From Lactarius indigo (taxonomy: Eukaryota; Basidiomycota; Agaricomycetes; Russulales; Russulaceae): 64,000 nt of DNA. The notes below the pieces were generated by a model, which had not been told where the DNA came from, ran no database searches, and was given only the letters and a program-made list of their open reading frames with translations. Shown here piece by piece: positions 1-9,722 of this stretch. How positions within the stretch are numbered: the first letter of the stretch is position 1; every line of letters begins with the position of its first letter. The position numbers were made by a program, and so were the translations under genes. The DNA lies in the NCBI GenBank assembly GCA_025766275.1, contig JAFKAC010000043.1, positions 310,001-374,000 of the forward strand, written 5' to 3'.

Positions 1-461
1 GGGAGGGAGACATACCTGGCACACAGCAGTGAGAGAACTGATGTGGACCAGGGCGTACAAGCAGTCTACTTATACTGTACAGAGCCGTGACACTAATACA
101 AGGAAAGTAACTATAGGTCACAGAATACAAGGAGCGCATTTGTTCTACAACAGGACAAAGGAGTGTGCATATGGAGAACAAGGCGTATAGAACAAGAAGA
201 ATCCAGACCGAGATGATATCATAATGACATCACAATAAAGATATATCTAAAGGAAGAACAAGGACGTAGTACAATGACAAGTCCAGAGTAGTCTACATGA
301 TGTCATAGTACATGATGTCATAGGTGACGCAATGATAAGTAATAGATTGTACAGATCAAAAAGTATCTAATCTACAAGTCCTGTATATCTAATCTATAGC
401 AGTCCATGCTGCAAGTCCGGTCCGTGTGAGCCGCTAAGTGCGCAAGGGTCACTTATCAACA
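1..461 (-). mobile_element. LTR of family L1, cut by the window edge
   Basis: This is the inner part of a retrotransposon LTR lying on the minus strand. Its end, read on the minus strand, begins TGTTGATAAGTGACCC, the same start as the LTR at 6174-6720, and the body aligns with the LTRs at 6174-6720 and 7622-8230. The right boundary is fixed by the terminal CA at 461 followed by attgc (462-466), which is probably one copy of the 5-bp target duplication. The other end lies outside the window, so a solo LTR cannot be told from the end of a full element. Confidence 0.8.
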
Positions 462-465
462 ATTG

Positions 466-1084
466 CCCCTTGTGAGAAATGGGCGGAGGCGCTTTGCAGA
501 GGCTGAAAATTAAGTTGGGTTAGAGCGTTGTCTAAAACTTCGTGTATTAGGGGACGATGGTTAGTTTTAGGCGCTGTCGTAAGTGGTCATGGTCGAGTCT
601 CTTGCCAGGCCTGGTTTGGGAAGCTTATCACTCGTGGTTGAATGGAGTGAAAAGAGGGTCTGCAGGATATAGCCGCAAGTCGTCTGGCTCTACACAAACC
701 CAACGCCAGCGGTCTAGATCCAGAATAGATTTTCCGAATAAATTTGCATCTGGTGAGAATCCAGTAGACATCGGCGAAAGAGAATGCAGAGCCACCTGCG
801 AAGTCGGATTATGTCCTGGGTTTACATTATGATTGGGCTGTGAAGGTGGCATGCAAGACTGTCACGTTCGGTGGCTTGAAAGTCTGGCATTTTCTTGGAC
901 CTGGCCATCAAAGTTGGTTTTGTATGAAAGCTCAGATAACGTCTGGATGTTCACGGTGACATTGAGGTGACTTGGCTTATTACTTGACTTGAATAAAGTC
1001 CCCGATCAAGTAATGCGTATGCATTTCCCCCCGCTATAGTTTCCCCTGGCCTCATTTCTCATCTACTGGATCTTGATGATTTCA
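466..1084 (+). other. Conserved spacer segment S1 and its extension
   Basis: This is spacer DNA repeated at 6090-6173 with 6721-6870, 13676-14091, 31160-31520 and 50380-50720. A plus-strand reading shared by the copies runs through an FRRCRKWSW-like stretch, but frames are broken in the copies and I do not recognise a protein. The copy at 13676 is the near-identical partner from the tandem duplication and is interrupted by the Gypsy element. It may be the decayed 5' part of whatever gene gave rise to the following eIF3m-like fragment, but that is only inferred from its position. Confidence 0.45.
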
Positions 1085-1518
1085 ACATGCTCCCACCTAC
1101 CACGATAATCTTCCCTTCTTCTCCTGGTCTACGACGCGCTCTTCACTAGCACAAATGACGAGCTGGCCATGCTGTGGATCTCCCCCTCTGACGTTGAGAA
1201 TTTGCTGAAGAGGATGATCACGCTTTGGGAACGCTTTGTCGACGTCTTTTCCAAAACAGTACAGTTGTTTGCATCCTCTCCCTCTCCGCTTCACACACTT
1301 CACACGCCTTGCTATCCGGGCAGAGATACGGCCTACCACTACAAGCTCATAAGCACCCGCTCATTAGACCCCATATCGAAGCCGATGCAGCTTGCTACTC
1401 CCGATGCAACTGTCACGACCCTGTTCAACCCGACCATATTTGACTTTGACCCGCTCCTCAAACTCAACTCAGTCCTCACTGGACAATCACACGTAAGAGT
1501 GGGCGCTGTTGGTCAAGT
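1085..1518 (+). pseudogene. eIF3m-like gene fragment 1, 5' and middle part
   Basis: Frame-broken plus-strand remnant resembling the PCI-domain translation initiation factor subunit eIF3m. Visible pieces are SPSDVEN near 1180, GRDTAYHYKL after a gcag acceptor near 1320, and TIFDFDPLLKLNSVL near 1435-1480. The family equivalents are the DVEKWL helix, the YQY-like helix after KAGQP, and the FDFDPLFKLDAV segment of the PCI region. It breaks at 1518, where a retrotransposon LTR is inserted, and its 3' continuation starts at 5411. The duplicate copy is at 22130-22600. Assignment rests on my memory of fungal eIF3m and was not searched. Confidence 0.6.
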
Positions 1519-1980
1519 TGTCATGAACTCCCCTGTCACCTTTCCTTTTCTGTCCTTATCTGATCCATTTCCTTTCTTGATAGTTACCTTCTGGAACCTA
1601 TGCTCCCCCTCATCTGATTGTTCTAGCACCTTCTGTGCTATTCTTGTCCACCCTTCTCCTGCCTTGCTGGCATGATGCCATCTTGCACGATATTGACACC
1701 ATCTTGTCAGTACATTGATCTATCTATAGCAACCAGTAGCACTATGCGCTCAGGCGCAATCCTGTACTATATAAGGAACCCTGTAGTGCGCCTTAGCTCC
1801 TTAGCTTTGGCTTAATCAACTATCTGCGTTGTATCTCCCATTGACTCCTTGAGTGCCTCAGTTCCTTCAGCACTCAAGCCCTTGACCCAGAACCTCTGAC
1901 CCTTAACCCTTATCCCCTTTGGGTCATTCCCCTCTCAGCCTCTGTGCAGGCTTCCCCTTGACTTTGCTCTCATCCTGAGT

Positions 1981-2320
1981 GCATCAGGAAAAATGGTATC
2001 CTAGAATTTTTTAAAAAATTTAACAAATTTCAGAAAAATGGTAATATATGTTAAGAAATAAGCTGTTTTTCCGATTTTCCAAAATTGTTAAGATAGGTGA
2101 GATAAAAACCTCCCTCCAAATTTCCAGTTAGATTTGGTAAAATCTTACCAAATATCCGAATAAATGGACATATCTCAGCATATATTGGGTGAATATGTCC
2201 AAAATTGCATCACAAACAGCAGAGTATTTTAGTTGCAAACAAGGGCACTCAGTTATAGTTGCATCCAAAAAACAATAATATATTGTAACTAATAAGAGTA
2301 CATGAAACTACAATTGATAC
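1981..2320 (+). repeat. Left long inverted repeat arm
   Basis: This is the left arm of the 3.2-kb element. It pairs in inverted orientation with 4850-5180, with clear conservation of the first 70 bp and of a caaaaaacaataatatat block near its inner end. Confidence 0.75.
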
Positions 2321-2399
2321 AGGGTAAGTGAGGGCAGTGACATGGTTATGGCAATGGCCGATGTGTGGCGGGGTGGCAGTGGGATGGGTAGCGGCGGTG

Positions 2400-4090
2400 T
2401 CATGGATTGCCATAGGCCTGCAGGTTCAATATAAGAAAAAAAACAAAACCAAAGAATAAAAATAAAACGTATCTAAATATTGAGCCAAGTGTGTGGCGGC
2501 GACATTGCCATGACCGGCGTGGTGGTAAGCGAGGGAGACAGTGGTCCTGCACGAGTTCAACATTAAAAGAAAAAAAAAAGAAAAAAAAAAAGAAAAACTT
2601 ATCTAGATTTGTGGAGCCGAGGTAGGAGTGTAGCAGTATGACTTATCGCGACAACTAGACCAAGAGAAGGTAAGTGAACTGAACTAGTAACACACCCAAG
2701 CCTAGCGCGGAGACAAGTCACGCGCCGAACGTACAGTCACTGCGGAGGGTAGACACACGTGAGGTCTTTATGCAAGACCAAAGGTCGGGTGATCACGCAG
2801 TGGCACGCTGAGTGGAGAACCAAGAGGACAAGTTAACATTGGAGAAGAGTAAGGGAAGTACACTGAATACGCACCTGAGTGGAGAACCAAGAGGACAAGT
2901 TGGTTCCACTCAGGACGTTACATGAGGGTCTATATACTGTGCTGCGGCTGAGTTCGAATTACTACAGAACCTTGTTACTAAAGGTATAGGTAATAGTAAT
3001 GAGTCAGACGCTGACGCGTCGTGTCTAATAATAGCGTTATCTATTGTGCTGACTGATGCACAGTCATTAACGCTGACGGAACAATGATGTGTCCTTATCT
3101 ATGAGTCACAACCCTATAACAATGTAGTCTAGAACTATCTAGAATGTTCCCTGCTTATCGTCCAATGAGAAACTACTGTACTAATGAGGAAAGTGACCTA
3201 AAGAGGTAACATCCGATAAGGAAGTTACTATCCCAGGGTCACGTGCTTGTGGGTGCACATGTTGGCGTCACGTGACTAACCATCTTATCATATCTAATGA
3301 TAAGGACTTGGATGTTTGAGCGCAACGTTGGAGTCTCATATCTCCTCCGAATAAATCCGTAAAAATACGGAAAAATAAGGCGAAAATAGAGCGTCCATGA
3401 CAAGGAGGGCGTGGGGTCACGACAGGGCTTGCACGTAGCAAGTCGGCACTGTGGTGGGGGTCTTGCGTCCATGTTGGGAATGTCGCCGTGGACCGGCGTG
3501 GTGGAAAGGCGAAGTCGTTGAGGCACGGCGGTTGGAGGGGACGGCGTGGTGCCGTTGTCCTGTCTTGCATGTGGCGAGGCGGTGGCGAGGACCTGCGAGG
3601 TGAGGTGCGAGGTGCATTGCATGCGCTGGAGAAGCAAGATGAGAAAAAGAAAAAGAAAAAGAGAGAAAAAAAAAACATATCTTGTCTGCTGGGCCGAAGC
3701 CCAGCTCGTCGTCAGCCGCCTCTTCGTGATGAGCGTGGTGAGGAACGGCGGCGGCGGGCGTTGGGGCTGAGGAAGGGAGGTGGCGGCTTGCATAGCCGGC
3801 GCTCGCCGCAGACGAGCGAGGTGTGGGCGTCGTCCTTGCGTACAGCGGGTGTGGTGGTAGATCCTTGAGTGGCCCGTTAAAAGAAAACAAAAAAAAAAAA
3901 ACGTACCGTCGGCTGCATCTTGCGTTGGCCGTGGGAGTGGAGGTCACACTGGCCGGGCTGAGATGGTGGTGGTGTGGGCAGGTGCAGTGGCCTGGATATC
4001 AGCGTGATGAGAGACGAGAAAAAAAAAAGACTTACTATATCCAAGATGTAGGAGGGAGGTGACGTGGTGACTGGGCGTGGCGACTTAGAA
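2400..4090 (-). repeat. Repeated polypyrimidine/GCAG modules, minus-oriented half
   Basis: Read on the minus strand, at least four modules share one plan: a ggctc-like start, a short AT stretch (agatac, agataag or agatatg), a 20-50 nt T/C-rich tract, then often a gcag followed by GC-rich CCACC/CGCC DNA. The tracts lie near 2432-2469, 2564-2597, 3642-3678, 3881-3901 and 4013-4029. The order resembles a 5' splice site, polypyrimidine tract and 3' splice site, but no coding frame links the units. The array is interrupted by solo LTR B. Confidence 0.6.
2629..3402 (+). mobile_element. Solo LTR B
   Basis: A 774-bp solo LTR nested in the core of the long-inverted-repeat element. It begins TGTAGCAG and ends CATGACA, with the 5-bp duplication aggag at 2624-2628 and 3403-3407. 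It contains two direct copies of tgagtggagaaccaagagga near 2814 and 2879, as is common in promoter (U3) repeats, followed by a TATATA-like box near 2930-2936. No retroelement coding sequence is present. Confidence 0.8.
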
Positions 4091-4139
4091 AAAAATTGTC
4101 AAGCGGAGGCTTAATCTGTGGCGTGAACGCGTGAACACC

Positions 4140-4850
4140 CACTCACTCCATTTCCTCTCAACGCTCCCCCACCTGGGGTTTTTTGTTCTTCTCTTCCCAC
4201 CACGCACACGGGCCACCTCCACAGCCTACGCCAGAGGAAAGACGCGGTTGGGGAAGAGCCGGACTTCGGCTCAATGCATAAGTTTTTTTTTTTTTTCTTT
4301 TTTTTCTTTTTTTCTTTCATTCTTTTTTTCCGTTTGCAGGACCCCCCGTGCACATGAACCACCACGGCCGTGGCCATACCGGCCTCATCGCTACCCCCGA
4401 CGCGGTACGCCATGCCCCGACCGCCAACCCGCCACCACGCCGCCCCAACCTGGCGTCCAAGACCCCGCCACCCCCAACTTAACACCACGCCGCCCCATTA
4501 TATCACGCAAGACCCCGCCGCCGTCGCCGCCGACCTGCCACGCCACGCCAATGCGGCGTGCAAGACCCCGCCACCACCGACCCGCCGCGCCACCCCAGTA
4601 CGCCCACCACCACCTGCGCCACGCCGCCCCAACACGCCACACAAGACCCCACCGCGCGGCCTCAAGACCCCGCCACCGCCGACCCGCCACGCTGCCTCAT
4701 CACGGCATGCAAGGCCCCGTCACGCGGTTTCAAGACCCCGGCGCCACCGCTGCCCCAGCACGCGGCTTCAAGACTCCGCCACTACCGGCATACCCCCACA
4801 CCATCCCGACACGCCACGCAAGACCCCCACTGCTACCATGTTTCCATAAT
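4140..4850 (+). repeat. Degenerate CAAGACCCCGCC minisatellite with a polypyrimidine leader
   Basis: Plus-oriented counterpart of the minus modules. A T/C tract at 4280-4335 ends in ttgcagg, then caagaccccgcc-type units recur near 4459, 4510, 4562, 4643, 4663, 4707, 4732, 4771 and 4822, spaced 20-81 bp. The inverted form (ggggtcttgcg) occurs near 3460. The long open frames across this stretch are translations of the repeat, not a credible protein. Confidence 0.65.
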
Positions 4851-5180
4851 ACATTAATCAAACTGTAGTTACATGTACTCTTCTCAGTCAAATATATTAT
4901 TGTTTTTTGAATGGAGCTACAGTTCACTAAGTTGCACTGAAGTGCTTTGCTGGATGTGATGTAAATTTGGACACATCCAGTCAAAACATACTGAACATGT
5001 GTTCATTTATGCAGATATTTGGTAATATTTCCCAAAATATAACTAGATATTAGAGGGGAGGTCTTTATCTTGCCAATTTTTCACAACTTTTGAAAAATCA
5101 TAGCAATTATTCATATATTACCATTTTTCTAAAAGTTTCTAAATTTTTTAAAAATTCTAGGATACCGTTTTTCCTGATGC
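4850..5180 (-). repeat. Right long inverted repeat arm
   Basis: Inverted partner of 1981-2320, ending cctgatgc at 5180. Confidence 0.75.
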
Positions 5181-5410
5181 CCTCCTCCTATCTTACTGAC
5201 TCAATCACCTTAGCACAAGGGGCTGTTACAGAAGGACCTTCCCACCTCAGCGTAGGGGGATCGCCACAGACTCAGCTACCTCAGTGTAGAAGCTGTTACA
5301 GAGGACCTTAGGAGTCGTTGCACACAGTGCCGATCCAACTTGGCTGTCAACTGCCACGTGACAGGAAGCCATTACAGAAGACCACACCCCCACAGAGGCG
5401 TGACACAAGT

Positions 5411-5560
5411 GCCTCGCAGGGTGGCATCCTCGATGTCCTCACCTTCATCTGGCACAGGCAGTGAAGCAGTCCTGTGGTGGGGCGCCCATGTCGGTCTCAA
5501 ACGGACACAAGGATATGTCATTCTCAGTGTCAGCAGCAGTAGCATTCTCTCGACTACATG
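5411..5560 (+). pseudogene. eIF3m-like fragment 1, C-terminal part
   Basis: Continuation of the remnant broken at 1518. With solo LTR A removed, the reading crosses the junction as WALLVK then LAGW, which resembles the eIF3m C-terminal helix (QWELLEKRL.AW). The following leucine/valine-rich stretch (LDVLT in another frame) matches the paralogous copy at 22540-22590. Frames are broken throughout. Confidence 0.55.
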
Positions 5561-5640
5561 CCATGTAAACAATTGCTTATACTCACTGACCTGTTGATCA
5601 ATGTGTCATGAGTACTCTGTACCTCATCCTACCATCCATC

Positions 5641-5880
5641 CCTCCATTTTGGAATGACTCTATCGTATCGACTCTGCAGGATTCCCGACACTGCTCTCGA
5701 TAAGAGACCCCGGCAACTGGTTTTCACAGTAACCACCGAAGCTGAGAATATAGAGATTGCCACCCAGGTGCACGCAGAGGCCTCCATAGGTGCGCGCATC
5801 GGCCTGGAGCGCGTCATGGGGAAGGTCGAAACTCATAGTACTCATCACTCATATTTACCCACATTGCTTGGGTTTAAGCC
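5641..5880 (+). other. Conserved spacer segment U, copy 1
   Basis: A segment that follows the eIF3m-like pieces in most spacers and precedes the 3' ends of the DUF6535 genes. The plus-strand reading contains RPRQLVFTVTTEAENIEIA. Related copies are near 9360-9640, 22780-22980, 24960-25200, 29150-29290 and 36960-37200. The pattern looks protein-like and is retained in several copies, but I do not recognise the family. Confidence 0.4.
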
Positions 5881-6173
5881 ATGATGTTTTTATAGCGTGA
5901 TAAGACAACATATACAGAAGAGGAAAAAGTAGATATCAAGACAAAAATATATACCCTATGGCACGTGTACATCTAGGAGATTGGGGGACACATTAAACAA
6001 TATCATACTGGCAGCGGTGTTAGGATGATGTGGGAAGACGGGCTTACAGAACGCTTCTACACATCGACATTTCTGGTCAAAGAGTAAGGCCTTGTCTCTT
6101 ATGAGAAATTGGCGGAAATGCTTTGCGACGCCGTGCAGACGCTGAGGACGAAGTGAGTTGGTCTGGAGGATTG
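5881..6173. other. Spacer without recognised gene
   Basis: Contains a copy of the DUF6535 3' flank (agattgggggaca and ttaaacaatatcat near 5977-6005) without the gene body. This suggests an ancient deletion of one DUF6535 gene here, followed by the start of segment S1 (6090 on). Nothing else is recognised. Confidence 0.45.
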
Positions 6174-6720
6174 TGTTGATAAGTGACCCTTGCGCACTTA
6201 GCGGCTCATACGGACCGGACTTACAGATATGGACTGCTGTAGATTAATTAGGACCGCTTTAGATTAGATTTGATTTTGATCTGTACAATCTAGAACTTCT
6301 ATGACATCATTGTACAATGACATCATATGGACTACTCTGGACTCTTCATTGTACTCCTTCCTTTGTTCTCTTTCTAGCGTTATCTTTATTGTGATGTCAC
6401 TATGATATCATCTTAGTCTGGACCCTCTTTGTTTTGCGCTCCTTGTTCTCCATTAGCACACTCCCTTGTCCCACATGTAGAACAACATCTCTTGTATTTG
6501 TGTGACTCTATGTTACTTCCCTTGTAGTAGTGTCACTCCCCTGTATAGTATAAGTAGTAGGCTTGTACGCTCCTGGTCCACATCAGTTCCTCACTGTTGT
6601 GTGCCAGACACCTCTTGCTTCTACTGCTTGACCCCTGTTGCTGCTTTCCAGCCACCCTTCTTATCTCACCACAGTCTACTTTGTCTCTGTGAGTAAGATG
6701 TCTATGTGTGCTGTTCATCA
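6174..6720 (+). mobile_element. Solo LTR, family L1
   Basis: A 547-bp solo LTR in plus orientation. It starts TGTTGATAAGTG and ends GCTGTTCATCA, flanked by the 5-bp duplication gattg at 6169-6173 and 6721-6725. A TATAGTATAAG promoter-like motif lies near 6544-6555. It belongs to the same family as 1-461 and 7622-8230, which are in the opposite orientation. Confidence 0.85.
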
Positions 6721-7039
6721 GATTGACTGAACTTTGTACATTATGGAGTGCGTTTGATGGCCAGGCTGAGTTTTAGGCGCCTTTGTGAGTGGACCAACCA
6801 CTTGTGGCCTTGTTGAATACTTATTATCACTCACGCTTTAACAGGGCAAAGGGAGGGTCTACGTGGCACTGGGTCCCCTGGCGCCTCATAATCTCGAAGC
6901 TGAAGGGGTTATTTCATTTGAGTCAATAGTTGTTTGCCAGAATGTCCGCGAGAACTTGGCAAAAGAGGACACAGAGGATCCTGGGAGGTCGGGTGGATGC
7001 CATAGGTTGATATTACGAGCGAGGGGGGGGGTTAATTGG
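6721..7039 (+). other. Spacer, end of S1 and following DNA
   Basis: Resumes segment S1 after the solo LTR (actgaactttgtacattatg is shared with 50425-50450). From about 6826 it matches 23017-23250 of the duplicate copy, including a run of G near 7024 that is longer in the copy (23226-23240). No gene is recognised. Confidence 0.45.
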
Positions 7040-7510
7040 CCAATTGACATGCATCAATCTGAGGTTGATGCGCAATGTGAATGGGTGTATCATACTAGCA
7101 CAACTTGCGAAGCAATCCGTCTGCCTCCCAACGTTTGGTCATCACAGCCGTGCGTCCTCTGCCTCTCTCTCCCCATCACCAGATCACCCGTTGACGTGCC
7201 TCGCTCTGCGTACAGACCTGTGTCATACCGTGGCAAAGCTCACTCATGTCCTCTCACATTGCAGGCCACGCAGCTCGCCATCATGATACTTCACGCGATC
7301 GCCATGGCCCTGTCCGACCTAACTATTGTCTTGACCCTCCTTCTCAAACTCAACGCAGTCCTCGCTGCGCAAGCACACTCACTCTTCACACTTCTCTAGA
7401 TATTCCCAAGTAGCTCGGGCTGGACAGCCTGCACACCTGGCAGCGCAGGCACGCAGACACCACCAGAATACGGTACGTTTCCGTACCCGAGTAGAGCGTT
7501 GGGTTGTCGA
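7040..7510 (+). pseudogene. eIF3m-like gene fragment 2
   Basis: Frame-broken remnant with LLLKLNAVLAAQAHSLF near 7335-7385, then an in-frame stop and an EYGTFPYPS-like end near 7470. The segment matches the eIF3m stretch FDFDPLFKLDAVLAAKxHELF. It is nearly identical to 23253-23710, so both derive from one duplication event. Confidence 0.6.
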
Positions 7511-7621
7511 TGGTGCATCTTCCCTCCACCCTTACTCAACCCTTTTCCTTATTTCTTCCTGGAGGATTATCTCGCATTGACGCTGTCGTATAAAAAGCGG
7601 TTCGTGCCAGTTTGTTCAAAG

Positions 7622-8230
7622 TGATGAACAGCAAACACAGAGGGCATACTCACAGAGACAAAGTAGACTGTGGTGAGATATGCTGGAGTGCTGGAAGCAG
7701 AGGTGAGACAGGGATCTTGCAAGTAAAGCAGAGAGAGTCTGGCACACAACAGAGTGAGAACTGATCATAGTATTACAGGAGAGGGACTTTACCTGGCACA
7801 CAACAGAGTGAGAACTGATGTGGACCAGGGCGTACAGAGTACTCTACTTATACTATACAGGGGTGTGACACTAGTACAAGGACAGTAACATAGAGTCACG
7901 GAATACAAGGAGCGTTGTTCTACATACAGGACAAAAGGAATGTACCAAAGGAGAACAAGGCGACCAGAATAAAGAAAGTCTAGACAAGTATGATATCATA
8001 GTGACATCACAATAAAGATAACGCCGCAAAGAGAACAAAGGAAGGAGTACAATGAAATGTCCAGAGTGTTCTACATGATGTCATTGTACATGATGTCATA
8101 GATAAGCTAAGAAGTCCGAGATTGTACAGATCATATAATCTAATCTACAGGTCCAATATATCTTATCTAAAGCAGTCCATATCTGCAAGTCCTTTAGAGC
8201 CGCTAAGTGCGCGCGGGCCACTTATCAACA
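7622..8230 (-). mobile_element. Solo LTR, family L1
   Basis: A 609-bp solo LTR on the minus strand, ends TGATGAAC and ATCAACA on the plus strand, with duplication caaag at 7617-7621 and 8231-8235. The duplicate spacer at 23815-23830 reads straight through the same site without the insert, so the insertion is younger than the tandem duplication. It contains a 27-bp internal direct repeat at 7739-7765 and 7793-7819 that is absent from the copy at 6174. Confidence 0.9.
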
Positions 8231-8399
8231 CAAAGCCCAGCCCGGGGAGTCGTATTCGATTCGTGGAAGTGAGCGCTGTCCCCCGCCCCGGTAGCCTGCC
8301 CAGCCCGCGGGTGTCGTCGTAGTCGTTGTCTTTGCCCAGCGCCACACCGAGGGAGTCAGGGCGCTGGTAGCCAAGCAGTCCGAGACTCCCCACAATTTG

Positions 8400-8905
8400 C
8401 CCTCCATCTCCTGTCATATAACACACACCTCGAACTCACCTGCACAAACCACGAGCTTCGTGCCGAAGTCAAGAAGCAACTAAAGAAGTGGGAGATCACG
8501 CCATCTGAGGAGTGCGGGTTCTTGGAGTGTCGTGTTGGTGTCTTTTCAAAGCTGGGCAGCCTGTACGTCCCCTACCTCTCAGTTTTCTTCGCCCATTAGC
8601 CCACCCGCCCCCCAGGCAGAGACATGGCTTGCCACTACAAGCTTACTCACGTCCACCCGCGTTCCAGGTGATGCGACCTACTGCATTCTACCCTACCGCC
8701 CTACCTATCCTGACCATCTTCGACTTTGACCCAGTCCACGAACTCGACGTGGTCCTCGCTGCGCAACTGCACTCGTTCTTCATGCTCCTCCAAATATTCC
8801 AATGTGGTGGGCTGGACGGCCTGGATGCTTACCGGCACGTGCACGTCATAGACATCACCGGGGAATATGGCACATATCCGCGACCCAAGTAGAGCGCTGG
8901 GTCAC
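8400..8905 (+). pseudogene. eIF3m-like gene fragment 3
   Basis: Remnant with LFKAGQP near 8550, an intron-like gtacgtcccc...cccccag gap (about 8570-8616), then TIFDFDPVHELDVVLAAQL near 8718-8775 and LLQIFQCGGLDGLDAY. The order is that of eIF3m. A retained intron means the copy arose by DNA duplication, not through mRNA. A near-identical copy is at 24000-24490. Confidence 0.65.
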
Positions 8906-9722
8906 TGATGGGAAGTAAGCCATCCCTCCGCCTCCGCTGCCAAACGATTTTCTTTATGTTAATACTTTCTTCCTGTACCGCGCTAACGTTATTGTGAATA
9001 AGAAGAGACCCGCGTCAACTTGTCAACTTGCAAGCTCGCGTGACCCGCAGACGTTGCATGCTATTCGGTTGGGAGGAGTGAGCCTCACAGGGTGGCCCGC
9101 CTGGCCCGTAGGAGTGCTTGATATTGTCGCTTTCGCCTAGCGCTGTTACGAAGCAGTCTTGGCACTGGTAACGCCGGTAGCAAAGCAGTCTGAGACTCCT
9201 GACGGTAGGATGGACGTCAGTTTCAGATGCGCACAAGAATTTGCGGGCGGCAGCAGAATTCACTTGACCGCATGTTTTTTCCATACCTACTCGTACTCAC
9301 TGACCCGATATGTGACTAGCCACGAGCTCCCTGTAACGCGCACTACCTGAAACGCCCTTGCCTCCCCATTTTGGAACGGCCATGCATAGTATCCGCCCTA
9401 TAAATTTCTCAACGCTGCTCTCAACAAGACTTTTCGCAGACACTATCGGAGTTGAGGGAATAGAGACGGATGCCTGTGTGCCCGCCGGGGCCTCCCCGTC
9501 ACTTCCTGATACACTCACTGGCCCTGCCGAGACTCCTCACTCACGGCTCTCTACTCTACCAAGTATACACATATCGCCACGGTATTCGCATCATGTAATA
9601 GGACAGTATGTACACAAGATAAGAAAAATTGAATATTATCAGCCTGAGTAAGGGTGATATCGGGAATCCTATGGGAATATATACCCTATATCGCACACGC
9701 GCATCGACGAGATCGGGGGACG
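8906..9722 (+). other. Spacer with segment U, copy 2
   Basis: Matches 24500-25330 of the duplicate copy. It holds a decayed plus-strand reading STRLFADTIGVEGIE near 9420 (segment U) and ends in the conserved DUF6535 3' flank (gagatcgggggacgttaaa near 9708). No intact gene is seen. Confidence 0.45.

Larger units (their letters stand above)
1981..5180. mobile_element. 3.2-kb element with long terminal inverted repeats
   Basis: The two ends are inverted copies over about 330 bp (1981-2320 against 4850-5180). Both begin gcatcaggaaaaa and share gtatcctagaattttt and caaaaaacaataatatat, with many differences between. The AT-rich arms enclose a GC-rich, low-complexity core and a nested solo LTR at 2629-3402. 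I found no transposase reading frame; open frames in the core are simple Pro/His/Arg or Lys-rich translations. No clear target duplication is visible (flanks ctcatcctgagt and cctcctcctatc). It is best read as a non-autonomous DNA transposon or foldback element; its superfamily is not determined. Confidence 0.75.
1519..5405 (+). mobile_element. Solo LTR A, split by a nested element
   Basis: A solo LTR whose two halves are 1519-1980 and 5181-5405, about 690 bp without the nested DNA. It starts TGTCA and ends TGACA, a perfect inverted terminus, and is flanked by the 5-bp duplication caagt at 1514-1518 and 5406-5410. A TATATAA box at 1768-1774 gives plus orientation. Joining the flanks restores the spacer reading found at 28866-28900 (ggcgctgttggttaagcgcc), so the insertion is exact. 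It sits inside an eIF3m-like remnant. No internal retroelement genes remain. Confidence 0.85.

Noticed and set aside
3239..3947. Several overlapping open frames on both strands
   Set aside because: They cross the end of solo LTR B and the A/T-tract modules and consist of low-complexity residues. No shared frame or domain.
4131..4868. 245-codon plus-strand open frame rich in Pro, Arg, His and Thr
   Set aside because: It is the translation of a polypyrimidine tract and a caagaccccgcc minisatellite inside the inverted-repeat element. All three frames give similar Pro/Arg/His-rich text, and there is no start context or homology.
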